Made by a program: the position numbers and the translations under genes. The notes under the pieces were generated by a model that was not told where the DNA came from, ran no database searches, and saw nothing but the letters and a program-made list of their open reading frames with translations. Below are positions 8,701-16,213 of a stretch of 54,726 nucleotides of DNA, piece after piece; position 1 is the first letter of the stretch, and every line of letters starts with the position of its first letter. Origin of the DNA: Pseudomonadota bacterium (GTDB taxonomy: Bacteria > Pseudomonadota > Alphaproteobacteria > Sphingomonadales > Sphingomonadaceae); NCBI GenBank assembly GCA_023457895.1, contig JAEXAY010000055.1, forward strand, positions 1 through 54,726. The letters are read 5' to 3'.

Positions 8701-9735
8701 TCAGTTTTTCAGCCCGACCAGTTCTCTTGCGTTGGGCACCGCGTAGAACTGGCTGAACCATTCGCGCCACAGCATGATTGGACCATCGCCGTCGCACAGC
8801 AGCGGATTCGGGCGGTATTTCTTGTTGTTCCAGACGATCATGTCGACCGATTCAAACCCGGCGGATTCCTCGCCCTCCGCTTCACCGATCGAATGCTGGT
8901 AGACATGTTCGGCAAGCTGGCGTTCGGGCGTTCCTTCGGCGTAATTTTTGAAGGTAAACTGCATCCGCGTGCGGGTGAGCTCGCGTGTGATCGGGGTCGA
9001 GGCCGAGAACATCAGCACCGAGACGCCATCCTTGGTGTGGCGCACGACCGATATGCCGGGGCCGTGGGTTTCGAGCACGATGTAGCCCTCGCCGATATCC
9101 TCGTGGAACCTGAACCCGTCGGCGCGCGCCTTGACCGGCGGAATGATCGGCGAGCGATGGAGGAATTTGAGGTGCGCGTTGTCGACGCCGTTCTCGCCGA
9201 TTTCCTGTAGGCAGGTGCCGATGTCCCAGCAGCCATGACGCGCCGGAACATGCTCGTCCGGTGCCTCCAGTTCAGGAACGGTTGGAAGCGGAAACATCGG
9301 TGGCTCGTCATCGGGATGGAACCAGGCCCAGATCGCGCCATATTTTTCCTCGACCGGCAGCGCGCGCAGGATCGGCTTGCGCCGTGCCATGCCGGGCATG
9401 ACCTTGCCGTAAGGAATATGCTTGCACCAGCCCTCGGCATCGAACTGCCAGTGGTGGAACGGGCATTTAATGGTATTGCCCTCAACCGTGCCGCCGTGGC
9501 CGAGATGCGCGCCCAGATGCGGACAGTAGGGATCGGTGATACCAACCACTCCATCGTCGCCGCGGAACATCACATATTCGCTGTCGAACACCTGGATGTT
9601 GCGGATTTCGCCCTTGGCCAGCGTGTCCGAGCGGTCGATGCAGAACCAGCCGAACGGCACGGGGAACGGGCAGCGCTCCAGTTCGTCGCCGGTCTGGACT
9701 CGGTCTTCGGCGGGTTTGGCGAGGGTATCCTGCAT
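8701..9735 (-). CDS. Rieske non-haem iron oxygenase, terminal oxygenase component
   Basis: A 344-aa ring- or alkyl-hydroxylating oxygenase. The Rieske [2Fe-2S] ligands are C71 and H73 (YCPHLGAHLGH) and C91 and H94 (CPFHHWQF). The mononuclear iron site is seen as N182, D185, H188 and H193 (ENGVDNAHLKFLH). The C-terminal segment IVWNNKKYRPNPLL..WFSQFY is shared, as I recall, with 3-ketosteroid 9-hydroxylase (KshA) and cholesterol 7-desaturase (Neverland/DAF-36) types rather than with benzoate- or naphthalene-type alpha subunits. AGGAG lies six bases before ATG 9735; an upstream GTG is less likely. The [2Fe-2S] ferredoxin at 18759 may supply electrons; no reductase gene is seen in the window. 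Confidence 0.92.
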   Translation of the reverse strand: MQDTLAKPAEDRVQTGDELERCPFPVPFGWFCIDRSDTLAKGEIRNIQVFDSEYVMFRGDDGVVGITDPYCPHLGAHLGHGGTVEGNTIKCPFHHWQFDAEGWCKHIPYGKVMPGMARRKPILRALPVEEKYGAIWAWFHPDDEPPMFPLPTVPELEAPDEHVPARHGCWDIGTCLQEIGENGVDNAHLKFLHRSPIIPPVKARADGFRFHEDIGEGYIVLETHGPGISVVRHTKDGVSVLMFSASTPITRELTRTRMQFTFKNYAEGTPERQLAEHVYQHSIGEAEGEESAGFESVDMIVWNNKKYRPNPLLCDGDGPIMLWREWFSQFYAVPNARELVGLKN

Positions 9736-9760
9736 TTTGCTCTCCTGTTGCACTTCGCTC

Positions 9761-11161
9761 TCAGGCGGTTGGCGTCAGCATCATGTCGACAAAGGAACCG
9801 GCTTCGGCCGGGAATGGCGGATAGTGCATCATCGAACGGGTTTCGGGGGTGTAGCCATCCTCTACTATCGCGCGGGCGTTGGAAAACTCCTTGAAGCCGG
9901 CATGCCCTCCAAGGCGGCCGATGCCGCTATGATTGCAGCCGCCGAACGGCAGCGTGGAGATATTGGCCTGGCATACGACATTGTTGATCGCGCTCGTGCC
10001 GGCGCGGGTATGATCAAGATACCATTGCGCGGTCGCGGGATCGCCGGTGAAGATATAGATGGCGAGCGGCTTGGGCCGCTTTGCGATCTCGGCGATACAT
10101 GCTTCGCGGCTGGCGAAGTCGCGGATCAGCAGGACGGGTCCGAAGATTTCCTCGTCGGCAATCGTCATGTCATTGGTGACGCCGGTAAGGATCGTCGGCG
10201 ACACGAAGCGCGCGGCCTCGTCGATTTCGCCCCCGAACGGGATCGACGCGCCTTTGGCGACGGCCTCGTCGACCAGTCCCTTGATGCGCGTGACGTGCCG
10301 CGCATTGACGATGCGGGCGAAATCGGACGAGGCCTGAAGTCCCTTTCCTTCCGCGTCGAACATGGCTGTGAATTTCTCGCCCAGCGCCTTCACCAGATCT
10401 TCGCGGCGGCTTTGGTGCACCATGATATAATCGGGCGAGAGGCAGACCTGCCCGGATATCAGGCTCTTGCCGAAGGCGAGCTTGGCGGCCGCATCCTCGA
10501 TGTCGGCATCGGCTTCGACGATCACCGGGTTCTTGCCGCCCATCTCGAGCGTAACCCCGGCAAAATTCTTGGCGGCCGCTTCCATGATGAACTGGCCAAC
10601 GCGGTTGTTGCCGACATAGCAGATGTGATTGAACGGCAGTTCGAGCAGTTGCTGGGCGACCTCGGGACCACCCTCGACCACGGCAACGTCGTCGGCAAGG
10701 CCTGCGCTGTCGATGATCTTCCGGACCAGCGCCGCATTCGCGGGGGTGACTTCGGAGGGCTTCAGCACCACCGCATTGCCCGCCGCGATCATACTGATGA
10801 CCGGATCGAGCGCGATCAGGATGGGGGAATTCCAGCTCGCCAGATGGAGCACCACGCCCTTGGGTTCATAATGGACCCAAGCCTTGCGGCCCATCAGCGC
10901 GGGCGTGTCCTCCGCATCCTCGCGCTCCATCCATTGCGCGAGATGATCGCAATTATAATCGACCGCACCTTTCAGCGGAATGAGGTGGAGCTTGCCGTCC
11001 ATGCCGAGCTCTTCATGGCCCGCCGCACTGATTTCTTCGCGCAGATCATAGACGGCCCGGTAGAGCGCGCGCAGCTTGGCGATGCGCTGCTCGGCGGTGG
11101 TCCGCGCCAGTGCCGGAGCCCGTGCCGCCAAGCGATCGAATATCGGCTGATAGGGGTTCAT
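9761..11161 (-). CDS. Aldehyde dehydrogenase
   Basis: A 466-aa NAD(P)-dependent aldehyde dehydrogenase that oxidises an aldehyde to the acid. It shows the coenzyme segment LKPSEVTPANAALV, the general base E206 in TLEMGGKNPVIV, the nucleophile C240 in ISGQVCLSPDYIMV and the late motif EEIFGPVLLIRDF. ATG 11161 is chosen because CGAGG precedes it; the frame runs on to 11305 only as an out-of-frame reading of the SDR tail. Its length and C-terminus resemble the coniferyl-aldehyde-dehydrogenase branch, but substrate choice cannot be read. It is part of the operon TetR-SDR-ALDH-Rieske. Confidence 0.93.
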   Translation of the reverse strand: MNPYQPIFDRLAARAPALARTTAEQRIAKLRALYRAVYDLREEISAAGHEELGMDGKLHLIPLKGAVDYNCDHLAQWMEREDAEDTPALMGRKAWVHYEPKGVVLHLASWNSPILIALDPVISMIAAGNAVVLKPSEVTPANAALVRKIIDSAGLADDVAVVEGGPEVAQQLLELPFNHICYVGNNRVGQFIMEAAAKNFAGVTLEMGGKNPVIVEADADIEDAAAKLAFGKSLISGQVCLSPDYIMVHQSRREDLVKALGEKFTAMFDAEGKGLQASSDFARIVNARHVTRIKGLVDEAVAKGASIPFGGEIDEAARFVSPTILTGVTNDMTIADEEIFGPVLLIRDFASREACIAEIAKRPKPLAIYIFTGDPATAQWYLDHTRAGTSAINNVVCQANISTLPFGGCNHSGIGRLGGHAGFKEFSNARAIVEDGYTPETRSMMHYPPFPAEAGSFVDMMLTPTA

Positions 11162-11210
11162 CGCGAGGCCTCGTTTCAAAACATCTGCGGGGGCGTCGGC
11201 CCGGACTGGG

Positions 11211-12053
11211 TCAGCATTTCCTCGACGCGCTTCTGCAACGCGCCGCGCGTACCGCTTTCGAGCGGAGTACCCAGAAAATGTCGTTGGCGAGCGCCTCCAC
11301 CACATAGTTGGCGAAATCTTCGGGCTCGGTGAGTTCGACCTCGCGGCCGATGGTCGCCTTCATCACCTGCTGGAACGTGTCGATCGAATCGATACCCGAC
11401 CCAGCCTCGACCGCCGGGTGCGCATATTTGTCCTGCACATTGCGCTGCGAATTCATCAGCGCTGTCCGCACCACATGCGGTCCTGGAAACAGCAGCGCGG
11501 CCTTCACTTTCGACTGCATGTTATAGAGGTTATGGCCAAGCATTTCCCACAGCGCGATGAGCGCCGCCTTGGACGAGGAATAGGCATAGGACATCGCCGG
11601 GAACACCAGCCCCGCGCCCGAGGCCGTTGCTGCCATCAGCCCTCCCTGTTCCTGCTCGAGCATCCGCGGCATGAACGCCTGCATCCCGAACAACGGACCG
11701 AAATAATTGACGTCCATCGCCCAGCGATAGGCCTGCTCGGGCACCGCCCACGGCACCATCCCGCCGCCGCCGCCGACGCCCGCATTGTTGAACACGGCAT
11801 CGACCGTGCCGAAGCGGGCAAAGGCCTCATCGGCCATGGCAAACACCGCGTCGCGATCCGACACGTCGAGCCGCACACCCACCACGTCGGCATTCTGGCG
11901 CTTGAGATCCTCGACCGCGCCATCGAGCACCGACTGCTCGATGTCGCATATCATCAGCCGCGCGCCATCGCGCGCAAGCCGTTCGGCGAGCGCCTTGCCG
12001 ACACCATTGGCACCACCCGTGATGACAGCGCTCTTGCCGTTCCAGTCCTTCAT
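11211..12053 (-). CDS. SDR family oxidoreductase, 3' end probably frameshifted
   Basis: A short-chain dehydrogenase acting on an alcohol or ketone with NAD(P). It has the nucleotide motif TGGANGVGK (residues 12-20), NNAG at 89-92, and the catalytic Ser145, Tyr158 and Lys162 (YSSSK). The start ATG overlaps the TetR stop (ATGA). As read, the protein ends in an odd Arg/Cys-rich tail (RSKAVRAARCRSASRKC) at 11211. In another frame the same DNA continues after DIFWVL as PLESGTRGALQKRVEEML, with a stop at 11176, fourteen bases before the dehydrogenase start. That is the tail and spacing one would expect, so a one-base deletion near 11268-11275 is likely (real or assembly). Confidence 0.85.
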   Translation of the reverse strand: MKDWNGKSAVITGGANGVGKALAERLARDGARLMICDIEQSVLDGAVEDLKRQNADVVGVRLDVSDRDAVFAMADEAFARFGTVDAVFNNAGVGGGGGMVPWAVPEQAYRWAMDVNYFGPLFGMQAFMPRMLEQEQGGLMAATASGAGLVFPAMSYAYSSSKAALIALWEMLGHNLYNMQSKVKAALLFPGPHVVRTALMNSQRNVQDKYAHPAVEAGSGIDSIDTFQQVMKATIGREVELTEPEDFANYVVEALANDIFWVLRSKAVRAARCRSASRKC

Positions 12054-12772
12054 GCCTCTGTCTCCCGTTTCCTGGCCGGCCCCGGCGCCGCCACCCGCGC
12101 AGCGAAGCGATCCAGCAGCAATTCCAGCCCTTCGCCGAACATCACTTCGGCGTCAGCGCCCGATAATATGTCCTCGACCAGAGCCATGTCGGTTTCCGAT
12201 AGTTCGGCGCGCATCGCCTCAGTTGCTTCGCTATGCGCGGGATCAAGCCCGCGCGCGGCCGATCCGCGCAGACGCACGATCTCGATCGAGGCCGACAGCG
12301 TCAGTGGCCCGAGGCGGCGGAGCAGCCACAAGGCATCGCTGGACGAAAAACCGTAGCTTGCAAGATTGCCCAAAAAGTCGCGGATCAGCACCGCCATGAT
12401 CGCGGTCGTGTCCTTGCCGTCGATATGGAAGCGGATATATTCCGGGTGGTCGATACGGCGCTGGACGATTGTGGTGGCAAATTCGGTCACATATTGCCGC
12501 CAGCCGATGCCCTGCGGCGTGACCATATCATAATCGTCGAGCGAATGGCGTACCGCCGCTTCGATCAGCACTTCGCGCGAGGCGAAATATTCATAGATGG
12601 ACGAGGGCGCGACCCCGAGCGCTGCCGCAAGCTTGCGGATGGTGAGCACCTCCAAACCGATGTCGAGCGCCGCTTCGATGATCATGGATTCGGTCAGGAT
12701 CGCGCGCCGGCCAACCTTGCCGCGCGGACGCTTGACCTCAGTATCGACGGGTTGGGTTTTTTCCGTCATCAT
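12050..12772 (-). CDS. TetR family transcriptional regulator
   Basis: A 240-aa regulator. The N-terminal helix-turn-helix is seen at about residues 25-75 (AALDIGLEVLTIRKLAAALG, then VAPSSIYEYFASREVLIEAA), and the rest is a helical ligand-binding domain. GGAGAGG directly precedes two tandem ATGs (12772 and 12769), so the second is also possible. A perfect 17-bp palindrome (TCCGAACA-A-TGTTCGGA) lies at 12777-12793, immediately upstream, and close variants lie at 18681 and 20023. It therefore probably represses itself and the surrounding catabolic genes until a pathway intermediate, perhaps an acyl-CoA, binds. The regulon is inference from the shared palindrome. Confidence 0.92.
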   Translation of the reverse strand: MMTEKTQPVDTEVKRPRGKVGRRAILTESMIIEAALDIGLEVLTIRKLAAALGVAPSSIYEYFASREVLIEAAVRHSLDDYDMVTPQGIGWRQYVTEFATTIVQRRIDHPEYIRFHIDGKDTTAIMAVLIRDFLGNLASYGFSSSDALWLLRRLGPLTLSASIEIVRLRGSAARGLDPAHSEATEAMRAELSETDMALVEDILSGADAEVMFGEGLELLLDRFAARVAAPGPARKRETEA

Positions 12773-12776
12773 CCTC

Positions 12777-12793
12777 TCCGAACAATGTTCGGA
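12777..12793. promoter_or_regulatory. Predicted TetR operator, site 1
   Basis: Perfect palindrome TCCGAACA-A-TGTTCGGA, four bases upstream of the TetR start and partly overlapping its ribosome binding site. It shares its core GAACA-N-TGTTC with 18681-18697 and 20023-20039. Suggested role: autoregulation of the TetR-SDR-ALDH-Rieske operon. Confidence 0.7.
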
Positions 12794-12817
12794 AATTCAC
12801 ACCGCCCCAGGTTTTTG

Positions 12818-14314
12818 TCAATCATGAAATGACTCCCGGCTTTCCGAAAATTCGTCGCGAAGACGGCGGCGCAGCAGTTTGCCCATTTCGTTGTGCGGCA
12901 GTTCGGCAACGATGCGGATATGTTGCGGGACCCGGCTGGACCGCAGGTGCGCGTGTACAAAGTCCTGCAATTCCTGCGCGGCTATATCGTCGTCTTCGGC
13001 AGTGATGATGGCAGCCGCCACCGCCTCGCCCCATTCGCTGTCGGGCACACCGAACACCGCTGCCTCGCGTACCGAAGGGTGTTGGCACAGAACCGCTTCG
13101 ATCTCGCCCGGCGAGATATTTTCCGCGCCGCGCACGATGATGTCATCGGCACGGCCATCGAGGAAGAGATAGCCCGCCTCGTCGATCCAGCCGCGGTCGC
13201 GGGTGCAGAACCAGCCGTCCGCGTTCCGCAGCGCGCCCTGCTCGCGATATTCGCCTGCGACCTGGTCGCCGCGCACATAAACGAGGCCGGTTTCGCCACC
13301 GGCCAGCGCCGCGCCGTCATCATCGAAGATCGCGAGGTCGATGCCGGGAAGCGGCTGACCGACCGAGCCGATACGCGCGCGCGCGCATTCCTCCGTCGCG
13401 ACGGCCGCCGCGCGATGATCGTCCGGGGTCAGGAGACAGATGGTCGAGCTGGTTTCGGTCAGCCCATAGGCGTTGGTGAAATCGACTTGCGGCCACAGCG
13501 TCATCGCCGCTTCGATGGTGTCGCGCGGCATCCGTCCGCCGCCATAGGCGATGCTGCGCAGTGCGGGCAGCGCGGCGCTGCCGGGATGCCGGGCGGCGTG
13601 GGCGACGATCCGTTGCACCATGGTGGGCACGAGGAAGGCGGACGTCACGCTTTCCTCCCGCGCAAGGGTCAGCCACGCCTCCGGACTGAACGCCGGCAAC
13701 AGGACGATCCGGCGCCCCGCATAGACATTGCTCATCAGCGCCGAAATGCCCGCGATATGATAGGGCGGCACGGTGATCAGCGCGGCCTCTTCCTCGCCCG
13801 CGCCGAGAAATTCGACCGTCCCAAGGATATAGGCGAGCAAATGCTCGTGGCGCAGCAGCGCCGCCTTCGGACTGCCGGTGGTGCCCGAGGTGAACAGTTC
13901 GACCGCCACCGCCGCGCCGTCATCGCCGACGAAATCGCGCGGCACGTCATCGGCCCGGGTGATGGTCAACGCATCGGGAGACACCGCCGCATGACCTTCC
14001 ACCGCGCGGTCACTGACGATGCGGCAAGGCTGCGCGCGGTCGAGCAGCGCCGCGATCTCCGCATCGGTCAGCCGGTAATTGACCGGCACATAGGGCCGTC
14101 CCGCAAGCGCCGCACCGAACAGCGCAACCGCTGCCGCCGGATGATTTTCGGCCAGGAAGACCAATGATCCGTCCGGTTCGCCTGCAAGACTGGCGGCGAG
14201 CCGCCGGGCGGCCGCATCGAGCGCGCCATAGGTCAGCCGCTGACCCGCGCCGCAGATCGCCACCCGGTCGGGCGCGGCATCGGTCATCATCTGGAGGATC
14301 AGCGCGATGTTCAT
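12818..14314 (-). CDS. AMP-dependent acyl-CoA synthetase/ligase
   Basis: A 498-aa ANL-superfamily ligase that activates a carboxylic acid to its CoA thioester through an acyl-AMP. Motifs in order: the P-loop-like VELFTSGTTGSPKAALLRHE, the A5 motif TNAYGLTETSSTICLL, the adenine/ribose Asp region WFCTRDRGWIDEAGYLFLDG and the hinge with IIVRGAENISPGEIEAVL. The C-terminal catalytic lysine is expected in HNEMGKLLRRRL. The gene follows a 95-aa unknown by nine bases and is the last gene before the TetR promoter. It presumably activates the cluster substrate or a side-chain acid. Confidence 0.93.
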   Translation of the reverse strand: MNIALILQMMTDAAPDRVAICGAGQRLTYGALDAAARRLAASLAGEPDGSLVFLAENHPAAAVALFGAALAGRPYVPVNYRLTDAEIAALLDRAQPCRIVSDRAVEGHAAVSPDALTITRADDVPRDFVGDDGAAVAVELFTSGTTGSPKAALLRHEHLLAYILGTVEFLGAGEEEAALITVPPYHIAGISALMSNVYAGRRIVLLPAFSPEAWLTLAREESVTSAFLVPTMVQRIVAHAARHPGSAALPALRSIAYGGGRMPRDTIEAAMTLWPQVDFTNAYGLTETSSTICLLTPDDHRAAAVATEECARARIGSVGQPLPGIDLAIFDDDGAALAGGETGLVYVRGDQVAGEYREQGALRNADGWFCTRDRGWIDEAGYLFLDGRADDIIVRGAENISPGEIEAVLCQHPSVREAAVFGVPDSEWGEAVAAAIITAEDDDIAAQELQDFVHAHLRSSRVPQHIRIVAELPHNEMGKLLRRRLRDEFSESRESFHD

Positions 14315-14323
14315 GCGGCAGGG

Positions 14324-14611
14324 TCAGTCCGAAGAAGGCAGTTGCTTGGCCTGTTTGACGACCAGCGTCTCGCCATTGACCGCAAGCGGCCCCGCGCCGC
14401 CCCGCGTGCAGAGAAACTCCATTGTCTCGGCGGCGTCGGTATAGCGCTTGCCGGCGATGATCCCCTCGCCGCCTGCCGCAGCATCGACCGCATCGCTGGT
14501 CATCGGTTCGCCGCCGCATGTGACGGTCAGTTCAACACCCGCGGGCACGCGCAGCGTCATGATCTGGGTGCCGCATATCCGGCTGTTGAGCTTGGTTCCT
14601 GCCTTGATCAT
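14324..14611 (-). CDS. Conserved small protein, unknown function
   Basis: A 95-aa soluble protein (MIKAGTKLNSRICGTQIMTL...) with GAGGAAAG before ATG 14611. It has four cysteines (RICGTQ, TVTCGGEPM, FLCTRGG), a central GKRYTDAAETMEFL and a C-terminal VKQAKQLPSSD. I recall similar small proteins beside acyl-CoA ligases in other bacteria, but no function is known to me. It sits between the thiolase-like protein and the ligase, with short gaps on both sides, so it is almost certainly co-expressed and may be a partner of one of them. Confidence 0.75.
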   Translation of the reverse strand: MIKAGTKLNSRICGTQIMTLRVPAGVELTVTCGGEPMTSDAVDAAAGGEGIIAGKRYTDAAETMEFLCTRGGAGPLAVNGETLVVKQAKQLPSSD

Positions 14612-14624
14612 GTTCTTTCCTCGT

Positions 14625-15788
14625 TCATTCGCGCGCCACGATCGCCCCGGCGACGCCCGCGCCGACAAAGGCCGTGCGCGCATCGCTGACCTGATTGGCG
14701 GCGGTGCCGCGCACCTGCCGCACCGCTTCGGTGATGTTGTTCATGCCGTGGATATAGGCCTCGCCGATCAACCCGCCGTTGGGGCTGAGCGGGGTCGCGC
14801 CGTCGAGCGCGCAATGGCCCTCGCGGATATAGTCCTTGGCCTCGCCTGCTCCGCAAAAGCCGAAGGCTTCGAGCTGGCGCAGGATCTGCGGCGTGAAATT
14901 ATCGTAGATCAGCGCGACGTCCGTTTCGCGCGGCGCCATGCCCGCCGCCGCCGTCACGCGCTCGCACACTCGCTCCGATATCGGCAGCCGGGCAAGGTCG
15001 CCCTGATAGAAATCGCTGATGATCTCGTGGTTGAACAGCATCGCATATTCGGCACCGAGCAGCGTCACCGGTGTTTGCCCGAGGTCGCGCGCGCGTTCGG
15101 CGGTGGTGACGAGAATGGCAACGCCGCCATCCGATTCCTGGCAGCAATCGAGCAGGCGCAGCCACGGCGCGACGATCCATTTGCTCGCCTGATGGTCCTC
15201 GAGGCTGATCGGTTTTCCATAAAACCAGGCGTTGGGGTTGGTCGCGGCATGAGCGCGCAGCAGCACCGACACCCGGCCCAGATCCTCGCTGGTGACCCCA
15301 TAGCGCGACAGATAGGGACCGGCGGAAAGGCTCTCCCACGCCGCCGGGGTCTGCGCCCCGAACGGGAAGCACCACTCCATGAAGGTCGAGCTGTGCGCAT
15401 CGAGCGGGATGGCGGCATGCGGCTGACCGAAGCGATATTGCGAGCGCTCGTTCATCGCGCGCCAGATCAGCACATGCTTGCAAAAACCGCTTTCGACCGC
15501 GCGCGCGGCATGTACCAGCGTGGTTGCCGACGCCGCGCCGCCTTGCGGCAGGCGCACCGTGTAGCGGCATTCCTCGATCCCGAGCGCGCGTTGCAGGTCG
15601 ACCTCGTCCGAATTGTCGATACCGAAGGTGATGAGGCCATCGACCTGTGCCGGGTCGAGCCCCGCATCGGCGCACGCGGCGAGCGCTGCTTCCGCCGCGA
15701 GCCGCTGTTCGCTCCGCCCGGAGGCGCGTGAAAATTCGGTCTGGCCGATTCCGGCGATGGTGGCGCGGCGCGCGCGGGGCCCGCTCAT
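14625..15788 (-). CDS. Thiolase-fold protein of the Ltp2 aldolase type
   Basis: A 387-aa thiolase-superfamily protein. The nucleophilic Cys of true thiolases is absent (QGGAASATT, around residues 82-90), the GHP histidine motif is replaced by GEAYIHGMN, and the final CGGG-type Cys region reads FVGAGVAG. So ordinary thiolysis is not expected. Y295 (LIYDNFTP) and Y345 (EAYIHGMN) fall where, from memory, the steroid side-chain retro-aldolase Ltp2 has its two key tyrosines. Ltp2 works only with a DUF35 partner, and a DUF35 gene overlaps this start (ATGA). The predicted role is retro-aldol cleavage of a beta-hydroxyacyl-CoA; the enzyme class is inferred. Confidence 0.88.
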   Translation of the reverse strand: MSGPRARRATIAGIGQTEFSRASGRSEQRLAAEAALAACADAGLDPAQVDGLITFGIDNSDEVDLQRALGIEECRYTVRLPQGGAASATTLVHAARAVESGFCKHVLIWRAMNERSQYRFGQPHAAIPLDAHSSTFMEWCFPFGAQTPAAWESLSAGPYLSRYGVTSEDLGRVSVLLRAHAATNPNAWFYGKPISLEDHQASKWIVAPWLRLLDCCQESDGGVAILVTTAERARDLGQTPVTLLGAEYAMLFNHEIISDFYQGDLARLPISERVCERVTAAAGMAPRETDVALIYDNFTPQILRQLEAFGFCGAGEAKDYIREGHCALDGATPLSPNGGLIGEAYIHGMNNITEAVRQVRGTAANQVSDARTAFVGAGVAGAIVARE

Positions 15789-16213
15789 GCCTCCTCCTCC
15801 GCCGGGCGGAAACAGGGCAGCGCCTTGCCGCCGCTGCTGCGCACAAAATCCACCTTGACGCGCAGCCCGCCATGGACCGCTTCGAGCGGCGCGCCTTCGA
15901 GCGTGGAGACCAGCCGCACGCCCTCGTCGAGCTCGACAAGGATCGCCACCGGCGGCTCGGAAAATCCATAGGGGCGCGGGTGGACCGACTGCGCCCAGCT
16001 GATGACGCGGCCCCATCCCGACATCGCTTTCTCACCCATCGTCTGGCCGTGACAGGCGGGGCACACGGGGCGCGGCGGATGCCACAACCGCTCGCACGAG
16101 CAGCATAGCTGGATCGCGAGTTCGCCGCGCTCGGCCGCCGCCCAGAAGAAAGCGCCGTCGATGCGGTGAAGCGGATCGGGGCGCTGTTGCTGTTCCATCG
16201 CGCGCTCGCCCAT
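15785..16213 (-). CDS. DUF35 OB-fold/zinc-ribbon protein
   Basis: A 142-aa protein with an N-terminal rubredoxin-like zinc ribbon (LCCSCERLWHPPRPVCPAC) and a C-terminal OB-fold (GWGRVISWAQSVHPRPYGFS). Such proteins are obligatory partners of thiolase-fold enzymes, binding the acyl-CoA; ChsH2 does this for Ltp2 in steroid degradation. ATG 16213 overlaps the CoA-transferase stop as TGATG, and its own stop overlaps the thiolase-like gene as ATGA, so the three are made in fixed proportion. An alternative start is ATG 16198. Confidence 0.9.
   Translation of the reverse strand: MGERAMEQQQRPDPLHRIDGAFFWAAAERGELAIQLCCSCERLWHPPRPVCPACHGQTMGEKAMSGWGRVISWAQSVHPRPYGFSEPPVAILVELDEGVRLVSTLEGAPLEAVHGGLRVKVDFVRSSGGKALPCFRPAEEEA

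Noticed and set aside
9536..11332. Long plus-strand open frame (598 codons)
   Set aside because: It is antisense to the Rieske and aldehyde dehydrogenase genes, has no family motifs, and arises from the GC-rich codon pattern.
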